In this document: in pieces, positions 24,716-37,042 of the stretch
Layout of the letters: every line of letters begins with the position of its first letter
How positions within the stretch are numbered: the first letter of the stretch is position 1
DNA from: Flaccisagitta enflata
Taxonomy: Eukaryota; Chaetognatha; Sagittoidea; Aphragmophora
Reading direction: 5' to 3'
Assembly: GCA_965153355.1 (NCBI GenBank)
Contig: OZ231127.1
Location: 29,388,001 to 29,452,000, forward strand
Length of the DNA: 64,000 nucleotides
Translations under genes and position numbers: made by a program
Notes under the pieces: model-generated
Seen by the model: only the letters and a program-made list of their open reading frames with translations
Told to the model about the DNA's origin: nothing
The model's database searches: none

Positions 24716-25752
24716 TTTTCCCATATCCCTTAATCTATTGCTATGACATACCTTTATTTCCATCATCGTCCTCATAAAGATATATCCTTATCTTTAAATA
24801 AAAAACATTTATCTATATCTTATTAATAACCATAATTTTTATTTATTATAATCAAACTGAATAGCAGTTAACATACAATGGCGAATGCCACTGGTTTACA
24901 CAAACCGGCGATGCTTGAATCGATGATGATCCCAGTTTTGACTCAACACGATCGGCGCTCGCCATCAGCAGAAATGGATCGCTGAGTAGCAATGAGATTT
25001 CCATGTGGATTTACGCAAAGGCTGGCCAAAACTGGACCATGAAACTATATATCTGGGTTCCTTATTCAATTCTCCACACAGTGATGTAAAAATTTCCGTG
25101 GCAAAAGGCGGCAATGAAAAATTTTTTCTCTCCCATAGGAATGTATACAATTTCTGCACATTGAGACCATATTATCCATGCTAGATGTGCTCATAGCAAG
25201 TTGAAACTTGACGATGACATCAAGAACACTTGTTTTGATATTGTTCAATGGTTGTATTCAATGAGAAAAATATTGCCTTTTTTTCGCTAAAAAAAACCAC
25301 TCCAGACAGTATGCAATGGGATGGAGTAAGCTGCGGGCCTGCCCATATGGTCAAAATTAGCTCAAAACTGGCCAAAAATTAGTCAAAGAATTGATGCAAT
25401 CTTTCACTGATTTTTCCCAAAAAATGAACGATTTGGTTTTTTGGTAGATACTAAAATTTTTCCATGTCCTTGGTGGTAATTATCTCTCTAACCAAAGAGC
25501 ACAACTAACACCCTTTTCTTTCACTCCCAGAGAGAAAGAGAGAGAGAGAGAGAGACACACACACACAAACACACACAAATCAAAAGACGCTCCCATCTAC
25601 AATTTTTTTCCGGTTGGCGATTGCTTTAGTTTTTTTTTAGCCTAATTTTTACACATGTGTCAATCACATGAGTTTTTAGGCATTATCAATTCTTCGACAT
25701 ATAGTTCATTGCTCTAATCTGGATCAAAAATCAACACTTTTTATACCCGCAG
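24716..25752. other. Upstream of the XKR-like exon; missing first exon not located
   Basis: AT-rich, with a short (GA)n/(CA)n stretch at about 25530-25575. The exon at 25753 begins inside a codon, so an upstream coding exon must exist, but none could be assigned here with a compatible donor. Confidence 0.5.
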
Positions 25753-27681
25753 ATGCATCTTCAAGCGAGATTCTTGTGACTTTTTCAACTTCCCTCACGG
25801 AATTAGACTTGGACGCCATTCATATCTCATTGACATGGCTTTGGATTTCTACTGGCTGTCTGGTTCAGTTCTTCTTTGTTTGTTGTAGCATATGTCACCA
25901 ACATTATCTCTCGTGTACTTGGAAATTTTTCATTGTTTTGGCATCAGCTTTACTCCTTGGTCCAAGCATGATCTATGTCTATGGGATTTTCATTATCTTA
26001 GCGTTTAAGTTGAACTTGAACTCAGCTTACCCAACTGAACAGAAAACGATTAATGTATTGGAAAAGGTTTTGTTATTTTCGTCTCAGGCCAAATTGTCTG
26101 AATTGTTCTTTGAAAGCATTCCTCAGTTTTTGACTCAACTGCTTATGACCAGTGCTAAGGGCGATGGAGGTGTAAGAGAGCTGACTCCATTGCAATATAT
26201 GTCAGTTTTGTCAAGTGCGACGGTCATTGCGCTAGGAATCTCAAAAAGTGGTTCGAGGAATGGCAGCTTATTTCTTTCACGCAGTCATCGCAAGATGGTA
26301 TCTCAAATCATTCTGATTGTTTTTGTCTTATCGGAGATTGCGTTTGTTGGAGGATTGAGTCGGTTCTCCTTTGCAATTAAAGTCGCTGACATTTATCCAT
26401 TTGCTATACTAACGACTTTTGCGGCACTAGCGTCCGGGTTAGGTATGATTCCAATTGTCAGCAATCGAATGCAATTTTCATATGTTGAATTCTGGTTGTT
26501 TTTCTCCAAGCTAGCCATATGGACAACCATTCTTTCAATCTTTTGCGCTGTTGGTTCATTTCAAGAGAGCTCGAGTGCTCTTGTCACCAATGGAGCTTAT
26601 GACCTGTTTTTGACTACCATGACATTTTCCTCAGTCGTGAATTTTACCTTTGAATTTTTCTTGCTCAGACACAAGACAAACTTTATATTGTATGATTGGA
26701 TAGATCAGATTCTTGTATTTATTGTCGGTGTCATAAATGAAAAAGTCTTGACTGATTTAGACAAGACAACAGTTGATCAAGCTAGCAGCAAAATTATCGA
26801 GCAAGTTGATACGTGTGCAGTAGAGAGGGTAGAATCAACAATCACAATCAGCGACCAATCTTCAATCAGAATAGCCATTGTAGATCCTGATGTTGAAGCA
26901 GATGTATCACAGAATGAAATCCAGCTTGATCGAGCTGAAGTTTTGGATGCGTCAAGAGGCGACTTATCATCATCACTTTCAGTGTTAAGGCAGGAACAAC
27001 TCTATAAGGCTTCTTCCAAAGAAGAACGTGAAGAAACAGAGAAAAAGAGCACCAGCTTTTTCCTACCCCTCTCTACCTTTGTCATCCTTCTCGCGATTCT
27101 TTCTGTGTTTTTCATGTGTCCTTTAAAACTACCAGAGGTATATCATGTCCAGTTATATCCCGATTGTAAAATGCAAAAAGGATTCCCAATTGTTTCCGCT
27201 TCCAAGGAGACCATCGGAGGTTCCATCTGTATCGATGGCAAAGAGCCAATGGATATTTTCCGTATTGCACAAGTCATTTTTAAATCTTTAGAAATGGATA
27301 TGGGCATCATCATGATTGGCCGCCTCAAGTATGAAGGATGCACCAACAACCCAGTGATGACTCCTTTTTTGCATCCATCATGCAAAGGCGATGAAAGCAA
27401 TCTGCTTTTTTGCAATCATAAGGGCCTGGCTGTTGATCTGCCTCTATCTTGTACGCGGGGAAGTCGACTTTTTGTGAAAATTTTACCATACAGGATGGAT
27501 GGTAAAGATGAGCATGACACCTATTTTTACTATTATGATAGTGAAGTTAAGAATTTATCAGTGTCAGATCCTGGAACGAAATTACCACGCAAAGTTTGGC
27601 CAGAGGAATTTTCTTGGTATAATATCAAAGATGATCTTCTATTATCGCAATCAAATGAAAATTTTTGGAAATTTTTTCTTG
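25753..27681 (+). CDS. XKR-like multi-pass protein with SRCR-like ectodomain (main exon)
   Basis: Acceptor tacccgcag; the frame opens as xAT (phase 1) and ends in phase 1 at donor gtaagc (27682). There are about eight hydrophobic segments in the first ~320 residues. Between them lies AKLSELFFESIPQFLTQLLM, then TPLQYMSVLSSATVIALGIS. This matches the hallmark of the XK-related family (E-x-x-PQ-x-x-x-Q, followed by a helix rich in Ser), some members of which are caspase-activated phosphatidylserine scramblases. A polar, Ser/Glu-rich, probably cytosolic stretch of about 115 residues follows, then one more helix (FFLPLSTFVILLAILSVFFM). The last part has an SRCR-like cysteine pattern (SICIDGK, HPSCKGDESNLLFC, LSCTRG). 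No introns within. The first ~30-50 residues, including part of helix 1, are missing upstream. The XKR assignment is from motif and topology only. Confidence 0.75.
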
Positions 27682-28744
27682 GTAAGCATTTTCTTCCTCT
27701 CACAAAGGCCATTTCCTGCTCCTGTTGGGTCAAATTGGAGCTTTGTTACTTAATCAAGCACATGAAACTAGTAGGTTTGGGTGTGTCAATATGCAGAAGG
27801 TCAATGCTGATTTGACAATAATTGTTAAATTGAAACAAATCCCAAATGAAGGGAGGAAGGGAGGGAGGGAGGAAAGGTGACTAATCTTAACTTATTGAGT
27901 CAGCTTTATCTGGGCTGAGGGGTGTTTACGATATCCAATGAGTGACTGACACTTCAAATAGCCTCTGTCGCCTATTTACAATATAGAGCAAATGGGCGAA
28001 ATCAAGCCCTCCAATTGGAGCATACTTGAAATACTGTGGTCCTTTAAAATCTCAACAAATGGCTGTTTTGGGTAAAGTAGATGTGTACTAAAGCCTGTTC
28101 TATTTTAAAAGTTTACTAGAAGCCATTTTTAGTTGGTAAAACGATGTACAAAAAATAGAGCCTGGTGAGAAGGTAGCAAAGAACAGGTGATTCGTAGATA
28201 TTGAATGGACCAGCCCATCACTGTCCCTGTCCAATATCACATATGAAATTTCAAAGCTTTATGCGGTCAGGTACACATATAAAAGCGTACCACTAATTTT
28301 CACATCTTCATCTCAATTTCTGCTGATTTGAGTTGGGTAACATGTGTTTTAATTGAACTAGCCTTTGAAACTTGTTGTATCTGGCCAGTATCTTGGATAC
28401 TCATTGCTAGGAAAACACACAACTTCGAATTTCAGTGCTGCATGCTTTCTAGTGTACAGTAATGCTATAGCAGTCTTTATTATGTCATGCTATATCAAAA
28501 GTGAGTCAATCAAACAGACTTGAGTGTGTAAAAATGTGTGGGCTGTACATGTCATTAATCACCAAGAACCTAATTATTGTTTTTTTCATATGAGACAACT
28601 GGAAACCCTCAAGCATCTTTTCCTCCATCCCCATTGATAAGAGGAAATCATTTACAGCGTTAATTGCCTTGCAGTGCCTTACTGTGTCAAGAGTTTTATC
28701 AGTATACTTCCATTTAAACACATCATTGAAGTTCTCTTCTTATT

Positions 28745-28993
28745 TCAACAAGGCCAATACCTAAGAGTCGTGTGCGGTTGTTAAGACCATAAGAACGAAA
28801 GATTAGAAGACTAAAAGAATGAAAGACCAAAAGACTAAAGATTAAATGTAAATTGTCTTGAAATAACTTAAGATTACTTAAAATTACTTAAAATGACGTA
28901 AAATGATGAAAAAAAGTTAAGCGTGACAGATGGACAAACCAACCAACCAACCAACAGACAGAGCGGGTCATAGAGTCGCGTGCACGCGACTGA
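28745..28993 (-). mobile_element. HINE-like element, subfamily A, with ACTTAAAATG body
   Basis: Reverse orientation. Distal arm gtcgtgtgcgg, body of agacc/aagactaaa and acttaaaatga units, (CCAA)n variant of the internal repeat, and an intact 5' palindrome gtcgcgtgcacgcgac. Confidence 0.75.
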
Positions 28994-30214
28994 AAATTAC
29001 TGCAAGAAAGCCTCAATTTGAGACCAGTCTGTTATCTGTAGCTCAATCCATTTAGAAATAAGAGCGACAAAAGAAAATCTGTTTAGCAAAAATGGTGATT
29101 TTTTCTGATTTCTTCATCAGTCAAAAGGTTCAGATTTTTGTAAAAAAGTCCTGTGAATTTCACATCATAAAATGCATTTCCAATACCTTTAAGAAACTTT
29201 TTCCAGAATTCAATCATCTCTCAAGCTTTTTCAATTATGTCATCATGGAATATTCTAAACGAGAAAAACATACTGTTCTCATGCATATTGACATACCCAA
29301 CTATCAGGTGTTGGCAATATTTTCATTAACCTAGCTACTATAATTCTGTAAACAGCTGATCATCTTGGATCCGGCGATAACCTTGCAGTGGGAGGAACTG
29401 CATTTGCTTCTTCTGACTATCGTTCATATTGGCGTTCAAATGATGCGTCTCAAGGATTTGCAGGTATTTCCTTGCCAATAAATATGGTTGTTGTTGTTGT
29501 AATTTGCCTGGAAGTCTTACCTGTAAGGGAAGTCTACGCAATTTGGCTTCTTTGAGAGGCTTTACGGCCAACACATTGAGCTCATACACTAATGTATGTT
29601 TCTATTTAGACTCAAGGTGTCATTGTCTTGTATTGTCATACAGCATACCCTCCCCTCTGTGCTATCTGTAACTTAAGATGGATCACATCTGAAATAATTA
29701 ATGATCATTTCAATGAAATGCTTAAATCCTAATCAAAACAAACCTGTATCAAGTGATACCCGCTTCTCTTGCTGAATCACAGAAATCGCTTTAGATCATT
29801 TTGATAAAGAAGATAGAGGCCAATTAGCACAGCTCAAAACAAGCAATTTTCAGTTTTCTGTTTTATCTTACTACCTTAAGCAAAAGTCTTTGTTCACCTA
29901 TGCTAAAAACTCATTTTGTCATAAACTATAGACTAGTCAATCCATATGATTGTTCATCTGACATCTTGTCATTGCAACAGCTGCTTCTATGGGTCACTGT
30001 AATGATTTGTATGGCTTTAAAAGGTATTTTGTCAGACCTTGTCGCTTGACATTAGGTGCGATTTTAGGTCAGTTCCTTTATAGTGGTAGGTTATCCCTTA
30101 TGTCTTCTAGATCCAAAAATTCTTTAAAGGCAAAAGTCTCAGTGATTTGCCATATTAGCCTTTGAACTTTTTTCAGCCACCGGTGTTTGTTCAGTCAATT
30201 TTGTCATGTCTGGA

Positions 30215-30420
30215 CAAGCAAGTGTGTTACGCTGAGTCAACCACACTCAAAGTGCTTATCATGCCTCAGATACATGAAAAAACTGTAACACATTATAAAA
30301 AAGATGCACACAAAATGGCTGGGGATAGAGAATGAGCTGCAACCATCGCTAACACTAATTTCTAACTTGCCAGAAAAGACATTGAAAAAAATATTATGCA
30401 TCTGTGTTTTAAATCAAGGC
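30215..30420. mobile_element. Dispersed repeat, copy 1
   Basis: Contains catgcctcagatacatgaaaa and gagaatgagctgcaaccatcgctaaca. An inverted copy lies at 42005-42180. Type of element unknown. Confidence 0.7.
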
Positions 30421-30614
30421 TATGGTGTCCGAGTGGGCTGGCTCTAAATTTGGAATTGTGCTTAATTTAAAGGAAGCCCCCATGCGCTATAGTTGGCCAT
30501 CCACAAGCCTCTGCAAGTAACTCCGCCTTTGCAAAGTTAAAAAAATGACTAGAATTAATAAAAATGCTTCAAAATTAAAAAAAAAAAAAAGGATTATTTT
30601 GGTAAATCAACCCA

Positions 30615-30785
30615 ATTTTTAGTCGCAGACACAGGACTCTACACCTTGCCGTGTCGGTCGGTTGGTCCGTCCATCCGTCCGTCCGTCTTTCCGTCGGTCA
30701 TATTTCTGAATTCCGAGCGGTTTTTGGGGTACGGCTCCTGCCCAACTGTCCACAACTGGATTGCCGTGTATCCGGCCTTGTTTTC
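30615..30785 (+). mobile_element. HINE-like element, diverged A/B intermediate
   Basis: tttttagtcgcagacacagg start, (GTCC)n, cggctcctgcccaactgtcc, and end gccgtgtatccggccttgttt. Arms are GTCGCAGAC and GTCCACAAC, no longer fully complementary. Confidence 0.7.
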
Positions 30786-31189
30786 TACTGGTTCATTCAG
30801 TTGTGAGTTATGGATATGATTTAGGCTAAAAAATAGCAAGTGGATGCAATAGGGGGCTGTTTAGAACCAAAAAATAAAAAAAAAACCTAAAAATGAACCA
30901 TTCCAAACATACTTCAAAATTAAAGAAAAAAATAAACTCTTTTCCTCTTATTGTTGATTTCTCCAAACATATAGGCTCAGTGGAATGCAAGAGACTGATA
31001 ACTTCACAAAATTTGACACTGGTTTACAAAACAGGCTTTGTAAGAATCGGATTAAAGACCATAAATATCCAAAAATGACAAAAATGCTTCTAAAATAAAA
31101 AGAATTGATAATTTTAGCAAATCAACTCAATTTTCTAATTTGAAATCTGTGAGGGTAGATAAGTGGCCTAAAATAGCTGATGTGAGGAC

Positions 31190-31440
31190 TGAAAGGGTAG
31201 ATTTTTTATCTAAGACAGCAGATTTGAATCCTGAGGACTGAACTGATGCCTGAGAAGCCAGATTTGAGACCTGAGAGGGCAGATTTGAAGCTTGAGAGGG
31301 AAAATTTTAGTCCTGAGAAGGCAGATTTCAGGTCATAGAGGGCAGATTTCAGGCTTGAGAGGGCAGATTTCTGGCCAGAAATGACAGATTTCTGGTCTCA
31401 GAGGCTTAATGGGGGATGAACAGACGGGATGACAGACAGA
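31190..31440. mobile_element. GGCC-array superfamily fragment
   Basis: Degenerate units of gagggcagatttcaggcttga type, about 20 bp, followed by gggggatgaacagacgggatg. Neither diagnostic hairpin end is preserved. Confidence 0.5.
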
Positions 31441-31685
31441 TGGCTGCTGCCTAAAAATGACTATACACAAGCTGCGAAATAAAATGAAATTTTTTACTTC
31501 AGCAAATCCACCTAATTTTAGGGGATCTGTCTGTATGTCCATCTGTCCTTTTGTATGAATGTCCATCTCCCCCACCACATTCAAATAGTCTATTTTGGAG
31601 CCCATTCTGACACAAATTTTAGCAAATTGCCCATATCCAAGCAAAATTACCCAAACCCAAGCAAAATGGCCCCAATCTGGCCAGA

Positions 31686-31860
31686 GTATAGAAATTTTTA
31701 GTGAATATTGGTCACACTGTCCCCGATACCCCTATAAAGTTGGGCATCAATGTCCACCAATCAGACCATGTTTTTAGTGTTTTATGATGTATTAGGACTG
31801 AGAAAAACATGGCGGCAAATTTTTTCCCATGTTGAGATTTTGTAAATATCACTTTTTAAG
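31686..31860. mobile_element. Dispersed repeat, copy 1 of a second pair
   Basis: Contains actgtccccgatacccctat and ggtctgattggt in inverse form (accaatcagaccatg). The inverted partner is at 41059-41205. Confidence 0.7.
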
Positions 31861-31979
31861 GGGACTGTTCATTTGTGAAAGAAGCAAATGTTTGGAGAGG
31901 CCTCCCATTAGATGATCTGAATGCCATTATGCGTCTGGCGATCGTCTCTTGGCATATGCACTAAAAAACCTCATTTGTT

Positions 31980-32100
31980 ATATATGTTGCATATGCAACA
32001 CGTGTTGCATATGCAACACGTGTTGCAAATGCAACACATGTTGCAACTGCAACACATGTTGCATATGCAACACGTTTTACTGCTCAATACCTTATGTGTT
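31980..32100. repeat. Tandem palindromes TGTTGCATATGCAACA
   Basis: Six consecutive 18-bp units (TGTTGCATATGCAACACG with minor variants aaatgc, actgc). Each is a palindrome, and the joints (ACACGTGT, ACACATGT) are palindromic too. Confidence 0.93.
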
Positions 32101-32379
32101 ACAAATGCAATACATGACTTAGAGGTTCTAGTGATTATCACTTGATGGAAGCAGATAGATTTTTTTCTCAGCAATTTTTTGCGATGTTGACCCTTAGACC
32201 TGCAATCAGGGTTTTCAAAGGGTCAAATATGTCATGTTTATGGCTTTTGAAGGGCCAACAAGATGAAATTGATATCTTGTAAGATATGAGCCTCGCTTGT
32301 GAACCAAGTAGCAGATCAACAGTTACAGTACATGAACATAGATAAACTCTTCCTGACATGTCACAACCATTGACCTTTT

Positions 32380-32665
32380 CAACAACTCTCAATCCAAAAC
32401 TCTAACCAACAACTTCTACCAACAACCCTGATCAACAACTCAAATCAAAAACTATATCCAATAACCCCATCCAATGCTCTGACCAGTAGCTCCAACCCCG
32501 GCCAACACCTCTTACCCATAACTCTGACCAAATCTGATCCACAACTTCAAACTAGAACTCCAACCAACAGCTCCAACCTGCAACGCTAACCTATGTCTGT
32601 CAGCAAGAACTCCCACCAACAGCTTCCAATAGCTCTTACCATCAACACCTACAACTCCCACAACT
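32380..32665. repeat. Degenerate CAACAACTC-type satellite
   Basis: Loose units of about 14-16 bp (aaccaacaacttctaccaac, aactccaaccaacagctcc). Low complexity, no coding signal. Confidence 0.7.
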
Positions 32666-32937
32666 TAAACATCATGTACACTGTTGACCTGCCTAGAATA
32701 AAACGTCCTCTATCGATACCAGGATTCCACTCAACCTTTCTCTGAAAGGTCCTTTCAGTACTCATTTTCAGACAAGCACAACTGTGTGCACAGACGTTTG
32801 GCGAGGACGCTAATGAAAGTTGTTTGGCCTCACTTGAGGCAAAGTCATCTTTTTATTTGTAATGAAATTCTAGACCGAAACAGTAACAGTCAGCAGTATA
32901 ATAGCTGCCTGCTTGCGGTAGGGCAGGGGCAGTGCAC

Positions 32938-33565
32938 TGTCCGCCAGAACATGGAATGAGTTGACTTAAAATGATCGACTACAACTCTGATAGGTTTTGA
33001 GTCCTTGTGGTGTGTATAATACAAATCTGAAAAGAACTAAATCATTTTTGGGGCGCTTTTTGAAATATATACAAAAATAGTACAAATTTAGTACATTTTT
33101 CATCATAACTCTTTGTGATGATTTATTTTAGTATTTTTGACCGCAGATTTGGACTCAGTCAGTGGCTTGCGGTTTGTTTGATATGTCACACTATATACTT
33201 TTGAAAAAGAAGTAAAAACTTATTTTTTTTATAAAATAATTAAGATAAATGCATTTCATAGCAATATGATGAAAAAATTAACTTTTTATTTCTTTTTCAA
33301 AACTATATAGTGTAACATATCAAACAAAACGCAAAGCACTCACAGAATCTGAATCTGCAGTCAAAAATACCAGAAAACATCACCACAAAGAGTTATGATG
33401 AAAAATGTACTAGATTTACACCATTTTTGCATATATTTAAAAAACCGCCTCAAAAGTGATTTAGTTTCTTTTAGATTTATATTGTAAACACTACAATGAC
33501 CCAAAAACGATCAAAGTGAGAGACGATCATTCTACCTCAACTCATTCCGTGTTTTGGCTGTTAGT
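32938..33565. mobile_element. Foldback element, about 630 bp
   Basis: Arms about 32938-33215 and 33290-33565, loop about 75 bp. Outer match GAACATGGAATGAGTTGA with its inverse TCAACTCATTCCGTGTTTT; inner match TACATTTTTCATCATAACTC with GAGTTATGATGAAAAATGTA. No open frame. Confidence 0.85.
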
Positions 33566-33814
33566 GATTCTAAAACAATTGATACTTTGATCAACAGCTA
33601 TACAGAAAGACTAAGAGAAACAATTAGGTTGGATAAATCGCTACTTAAGTCGCAAAGGGAGAGGCTGGGGCAGTGATGACAGGCTTAACAAGGACTGGAC
33701 AGAACCAGTGATTCTAAAATATTCCCGACACTAAATGACAATGTAACTGATGTACTGGTAGTTACTGGCACGCTTTAGGAAATAACTTGCCAACTGAGGC
33801 CATTATACAATTAG

Positions 33815-34757
33815 TCATCCAAGGATCGCACATGGTCAGCGGAACATGATGCCCTGTAGTGGAGTTAGGGAAGGGAAGTTGCCCCATAGGGCTGATGTCC
33901 TGTAAGACACAGGGGTGAATTTTGAGACGTCCTGGGGCAGATTTGAATTTAGTTCAAAGAAGCAGATTTGAGGTTTGGAGGGGGCAGGCTTGAGGCTTAG
34001 AAGACAAATTTGAGGCCTGAAGACCTGATTTTAGGCCTGGAGGGTGGATTTGAGGTCTGGAGGGCTGATTTGAGGTCTTGAGGGCAGACATCAGGTCTGG
34101 AGAGCTGACTTGAGCTCTCAAGGGCTAAATTGAGGTCTGAAAGGGCTAATATGAGGGTTCAGAGGGTAATAGTCGCAAAAGCGTTAGATGGTCAGCGGTA
34201 CCCGTGCCCTGCTTAAGTAGGTTGTGGTTGAAGTTGAGGGGGGAGCAGGGCAGCGGCCTCAAAAGGGTCGATGACCTATGCTTTCACACATATGGGGAGT
34301 GTTCTCCTCCTCCATGTCCACACCCCCCCTCCCCAGCCTCCAGGCCCATATCTCAGCCTGGAGGCCCATATCCCAGCCTCCAGGCCCAAATCCCAGTCTT
34401 GAAGCCCAAATCCCTAGAGAGTAGAATCTGGGCCTTGGGGTTGGGATCTAGGCCTTGAGGGTGGGATTTGGGCCTCAAGACTGGGATTTGGGCCTGGAGG
34501 CTGGGATATGGGCCTCCAGGCTGAGATATGGGCCTGGAGGCTGGGGGAGGGCGGGTACGGACATGAAGAAGGAGAAAACTCCCCATATGTGTGAAAGCAT
34601 AGGTCATTGACCCCTTCGGAGCTGCCCAAAAATCAGGCCTGAGACTGCAGACTTGAGGCTCCAATAGCCAAGGGGGGGGGGGACAGAAGGACAGATGGAC
34701 CAATGGAAGGACGAACGGACGGATGGACATCTCAAAATTCCCCCTGTGTCCTACAGG
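33815..34757. mobile_element. GGCC-array element C-type, containing a nested D-type copy
   Basis: Outer inverted ends CCTGTAAGACACAGGGGTGA (about 33900) and TTCCCCCTGTGTCCTACAGG (ending 34757), each extending to about 35 bp. Leader ccaaggatcgcacatggtcagcgg. Internal units of gaggtctggagggctgattt type. Confidence 0.75.
34168..34628 (+). mobile_element. GGCC-array element D-type
   Basis: Starts aatagtcgcaaaagcgttag, then ggtcagcggtaccc, gccctgctt...gagcagggc. Inverted ends of cgatgacctatgctttcacacatatgggga type. Between them are 20-bp units (aggcccatatctcagcctgg) that switch strand at the centre. Confidence 0.85.
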
Positions 34758-34779
34758 TAATTTGAACTAGGGAATGATG

Positions 34780-34952
34780 ATTTTTAGTTGCGGACACACG
34801 ACTCAACACCTTGCAGTGTCAGTCGGTAGGTCGGTTAGTCGGTATGTTGGTCGGTCTGTCACATTTTTGAATTTCAGGTGGTTTTTGCATTACAGTACTG
34901 CTCCTGCCTAACCGTCTGCGACTGTCTTGCTGTGTATCCACCCTTGTTTTTG
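34780..34952 (+). mobile_element. HINE-like element, subfamily B-like
   Basis: tttttagttgcggacacacgac, (GTCG)n variant, gctcctgcctaacc, distal gtctgcgac, end gtgtatccacccttgttt. Arms GTTGCGGAC and GTCTGCGAC pair fully only if two G-T wobbles are allowed. Confidence 0.7.
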
Positions 34953-35394
34953 GTGGATGATGCATTGATGCAATAGCATGATTCACTGAAAAACTAATGT
35001 TTTACGGTGTGAATGTAATTATTTCTACAATATGCTTGCTGATTCCCGGAAACGTATTCAGCCCTATTTAAATCCATTTGGGCAGTGTTAGTTTCCAACG
35101 CGTAATAAAGAATGTGATCAATACGCGTAGTTTTTAATGAAGATTTGCACGATCTTTCCGTCTTCACATCAATTTTTCTCGTTTTCGTTCGTTTTGGAAC
35201 CTGAGAGACGATGATCGATGAAAACAAGTATTACATTTGCACTTATATGCAGAAACACATACAAACACGCGCACACTCAAACACACACACACAACTGCGC
35301 GCACCTGAGTGGAAAAAATGCGTTCATACAATTCTTGGATCATGCGTTACAGACCCACAGATGGACTGAGCGACTGATGAACAGACAGATAGAC

Positions 35395-35592
35395 AAAAGC
35401 TCTCATAGATTACACGGGTTACCCAAGTCGCGTGCGGGTGGGAAGGGGCAGTGATGAAATAGACCAGCTAGGCAGTTGGGCAGGAGCTGTAACCCCAAAA
35501 CCACCCGTAAACGCCAAAAAAGCGAAGTGTTACCGACCGACAGGCGGACCGACAGACAGAGCGGGTTGTAGAGTCGCGTACACGCGACTAGA
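35395..35592 (-). mobile_element. HINE-like element, subfamily A
   Basis: Reverse: distal gtcgcgtgcgggtggg, caggagctg, accgaccgacaggcggacc, and 5' hairpin gtcgcgtacacgcgac. The 3' terminus differs (acacgggttaccc). Confidence 0.7.
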
Positions 35593-35631
35593 AATAGATA
35601 TATCTAGATATGATAATGAAGAAAGATGTAG

Positions 35632-35822
35632 ATATAGATCTTTGTCCGTCCGTCCGTCGGTCGGTCGGTCGGTCAGTCGGTCATGGTGATCGAGTTGATA
35701 ACGAGCGTTTTTGATACTTTCTTTGTATGTCTGAGTGTTGGACGTGGGTTGGAGTGTGGATGGGGGTTGGATGCCCCTGCCCACCCGTCCGCAACAATAT
35801 TATGATCCCGCGTCACTTGTTA
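35632..35822 (+). mobile_element. HINE-like element, subfamily B2, lacking its 5' hairpin
   Basis: Starts at ctttgtccgtccgtccgtcgg; then gagttgataacgagcg, gttggatgcccctgcccacc, distal gtccgcaac, and end attatgatcccgcgtcacttgtt. Lies 40 bp from an oppositely oriented copy. Confidence 0.7.
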
Positions 35823-36152
35823 TCAATAGGTTGATGACAACGGCGACGATTGATGATTAGGCGCAAAACGGCCCGCCCAGACCTAGCCCTTGCTCAGGTT
35901 ACCATTGCGTCCTCCCCCCTCCGCATCGATATAATTTCCCTTTGCTTTTGACCTGCACCTGCATCTCTGATTCCATCCATCTTTCTTGACTTGTCTTATC
36001 ATCTGCGTCTCGCCATGTTCATCTCCCTGATGTCGACGTCATCAATGCTGAAGTCACCTGCTCAAAGGAAGCAAAAAACAAGGCTGCATACACAAACCCC
36101 AGTCAGGAATGAGTAGCCAGGGGTAGTATAGAAAAAAAATGCTTCTATTTTG

Positions 36153-36366
36153 AAACAAGGCCGGATACACGGCTACTCTAATCGCGTGCGGGTGGGCAGG
36201 GGCAGTGATGGAGAAGGTCACTAAAGCATTTGCGCAGGAGCAGTAGGCTCAAAACACAAAAAAAACGCCAAAAGGTATTATGGGGACCGACCACTGACTG
36301 ACTGACTGATCATCCGATGGACGGATGGACAAAGCAGGGTATCGAGTCGCATAGCATGTGATTAAA
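36153..36366 (-). mobile_element. HINE-like element, subfamily A
   Basis: Reverse: aacaaggccggatacacggc, distal atcgcgtgcgggtgggcagg, caggagcag, degenerate (GACT)n, 5' end gagtcgcatagcatgtgatt (decayed). Confidence 0.75.
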
Positions 36367-36417
36367 AGAGTCACAGACCAACCTACCGACTGGCCGACTG
36401 ACACAGCAAGTTATCAT

Positions 36418-36486
36418 CATGAACATGATTGTCATCATCAACATCGTCATCATCTTCATCTTCATCATCATCCTCATCATCATCAT

Positions 36487-36523
<37 letters not shown>

Positions 36524-36552
36524 GTCGTCGTCGTCGTCGTTGTCGTCATCAT

Positions 36553-36586
<34 letters not shown>

Positions 36587-36600
36587 GTAATCATCATGAG
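36418..36600. repeat. (CAT)n / (CGT)n microsatellite
   Basis: CAT array with an internal CGT block near 36521-36545. Confidence 0.96.
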
Positions 36601-36741
36601 GTCACTGAGTTACGTAGTATTACGGTTTCAGAGCAGCCCTGATGTGACTCTTCGTAGGTTTTGCTTCCAATCGCGCCGGCGCCTGTCTTAATCTCGAGCA
36701 CTCACTTAGTCGCCTGTATGCAGAACATTAAAAAAATCGAT

Positions 36742-36744
<3 letters not shown>

Positions 36745-36805
<61 letters not shown>

Positions 36806-36986
36806 GCCCAGCCTGGTCATCCGGCCCTGGTTAATCCTTGGTCGCGTGCTACGCGACTCAGGAGCTGACTTTAAACTTTGTCTGTCAGACCTTCCATACT
36901 CCATAGGTCCATCAAAGGTTGATTTCAGAGCAAATACACAGGGAGGCAATCACTCTCTCACACTCACACACACACACACACACACG

Positions 36987-37021
<35 letters not shown>

Positions 37022-37042
37022 GCACTCACACACACACACACA
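36745..37042. repeat. (CT)n and (CA)n microsatellites
   Basis: CT array at 36745-36803 and CA array at about 36960-37042. Between them, at 36841-36859, is an isolated HINE-like 5' hairpin gtcgcgtgctacgcgac. Confidence 0.93.

Noticed and set aside
24879-24985. MANATGLHKPAMLESMM frame as the missing first exon of the XKR-like gene
   Set aside because: Good start context, but the only phase-compatible donor (ACTG|gtttac) is poor, and no hydrophobic segment is supplied.
31980-32100. CRISPR-like array
   Set aside because: Units are directly contiguous palindromes without spacers, in an animal intron.
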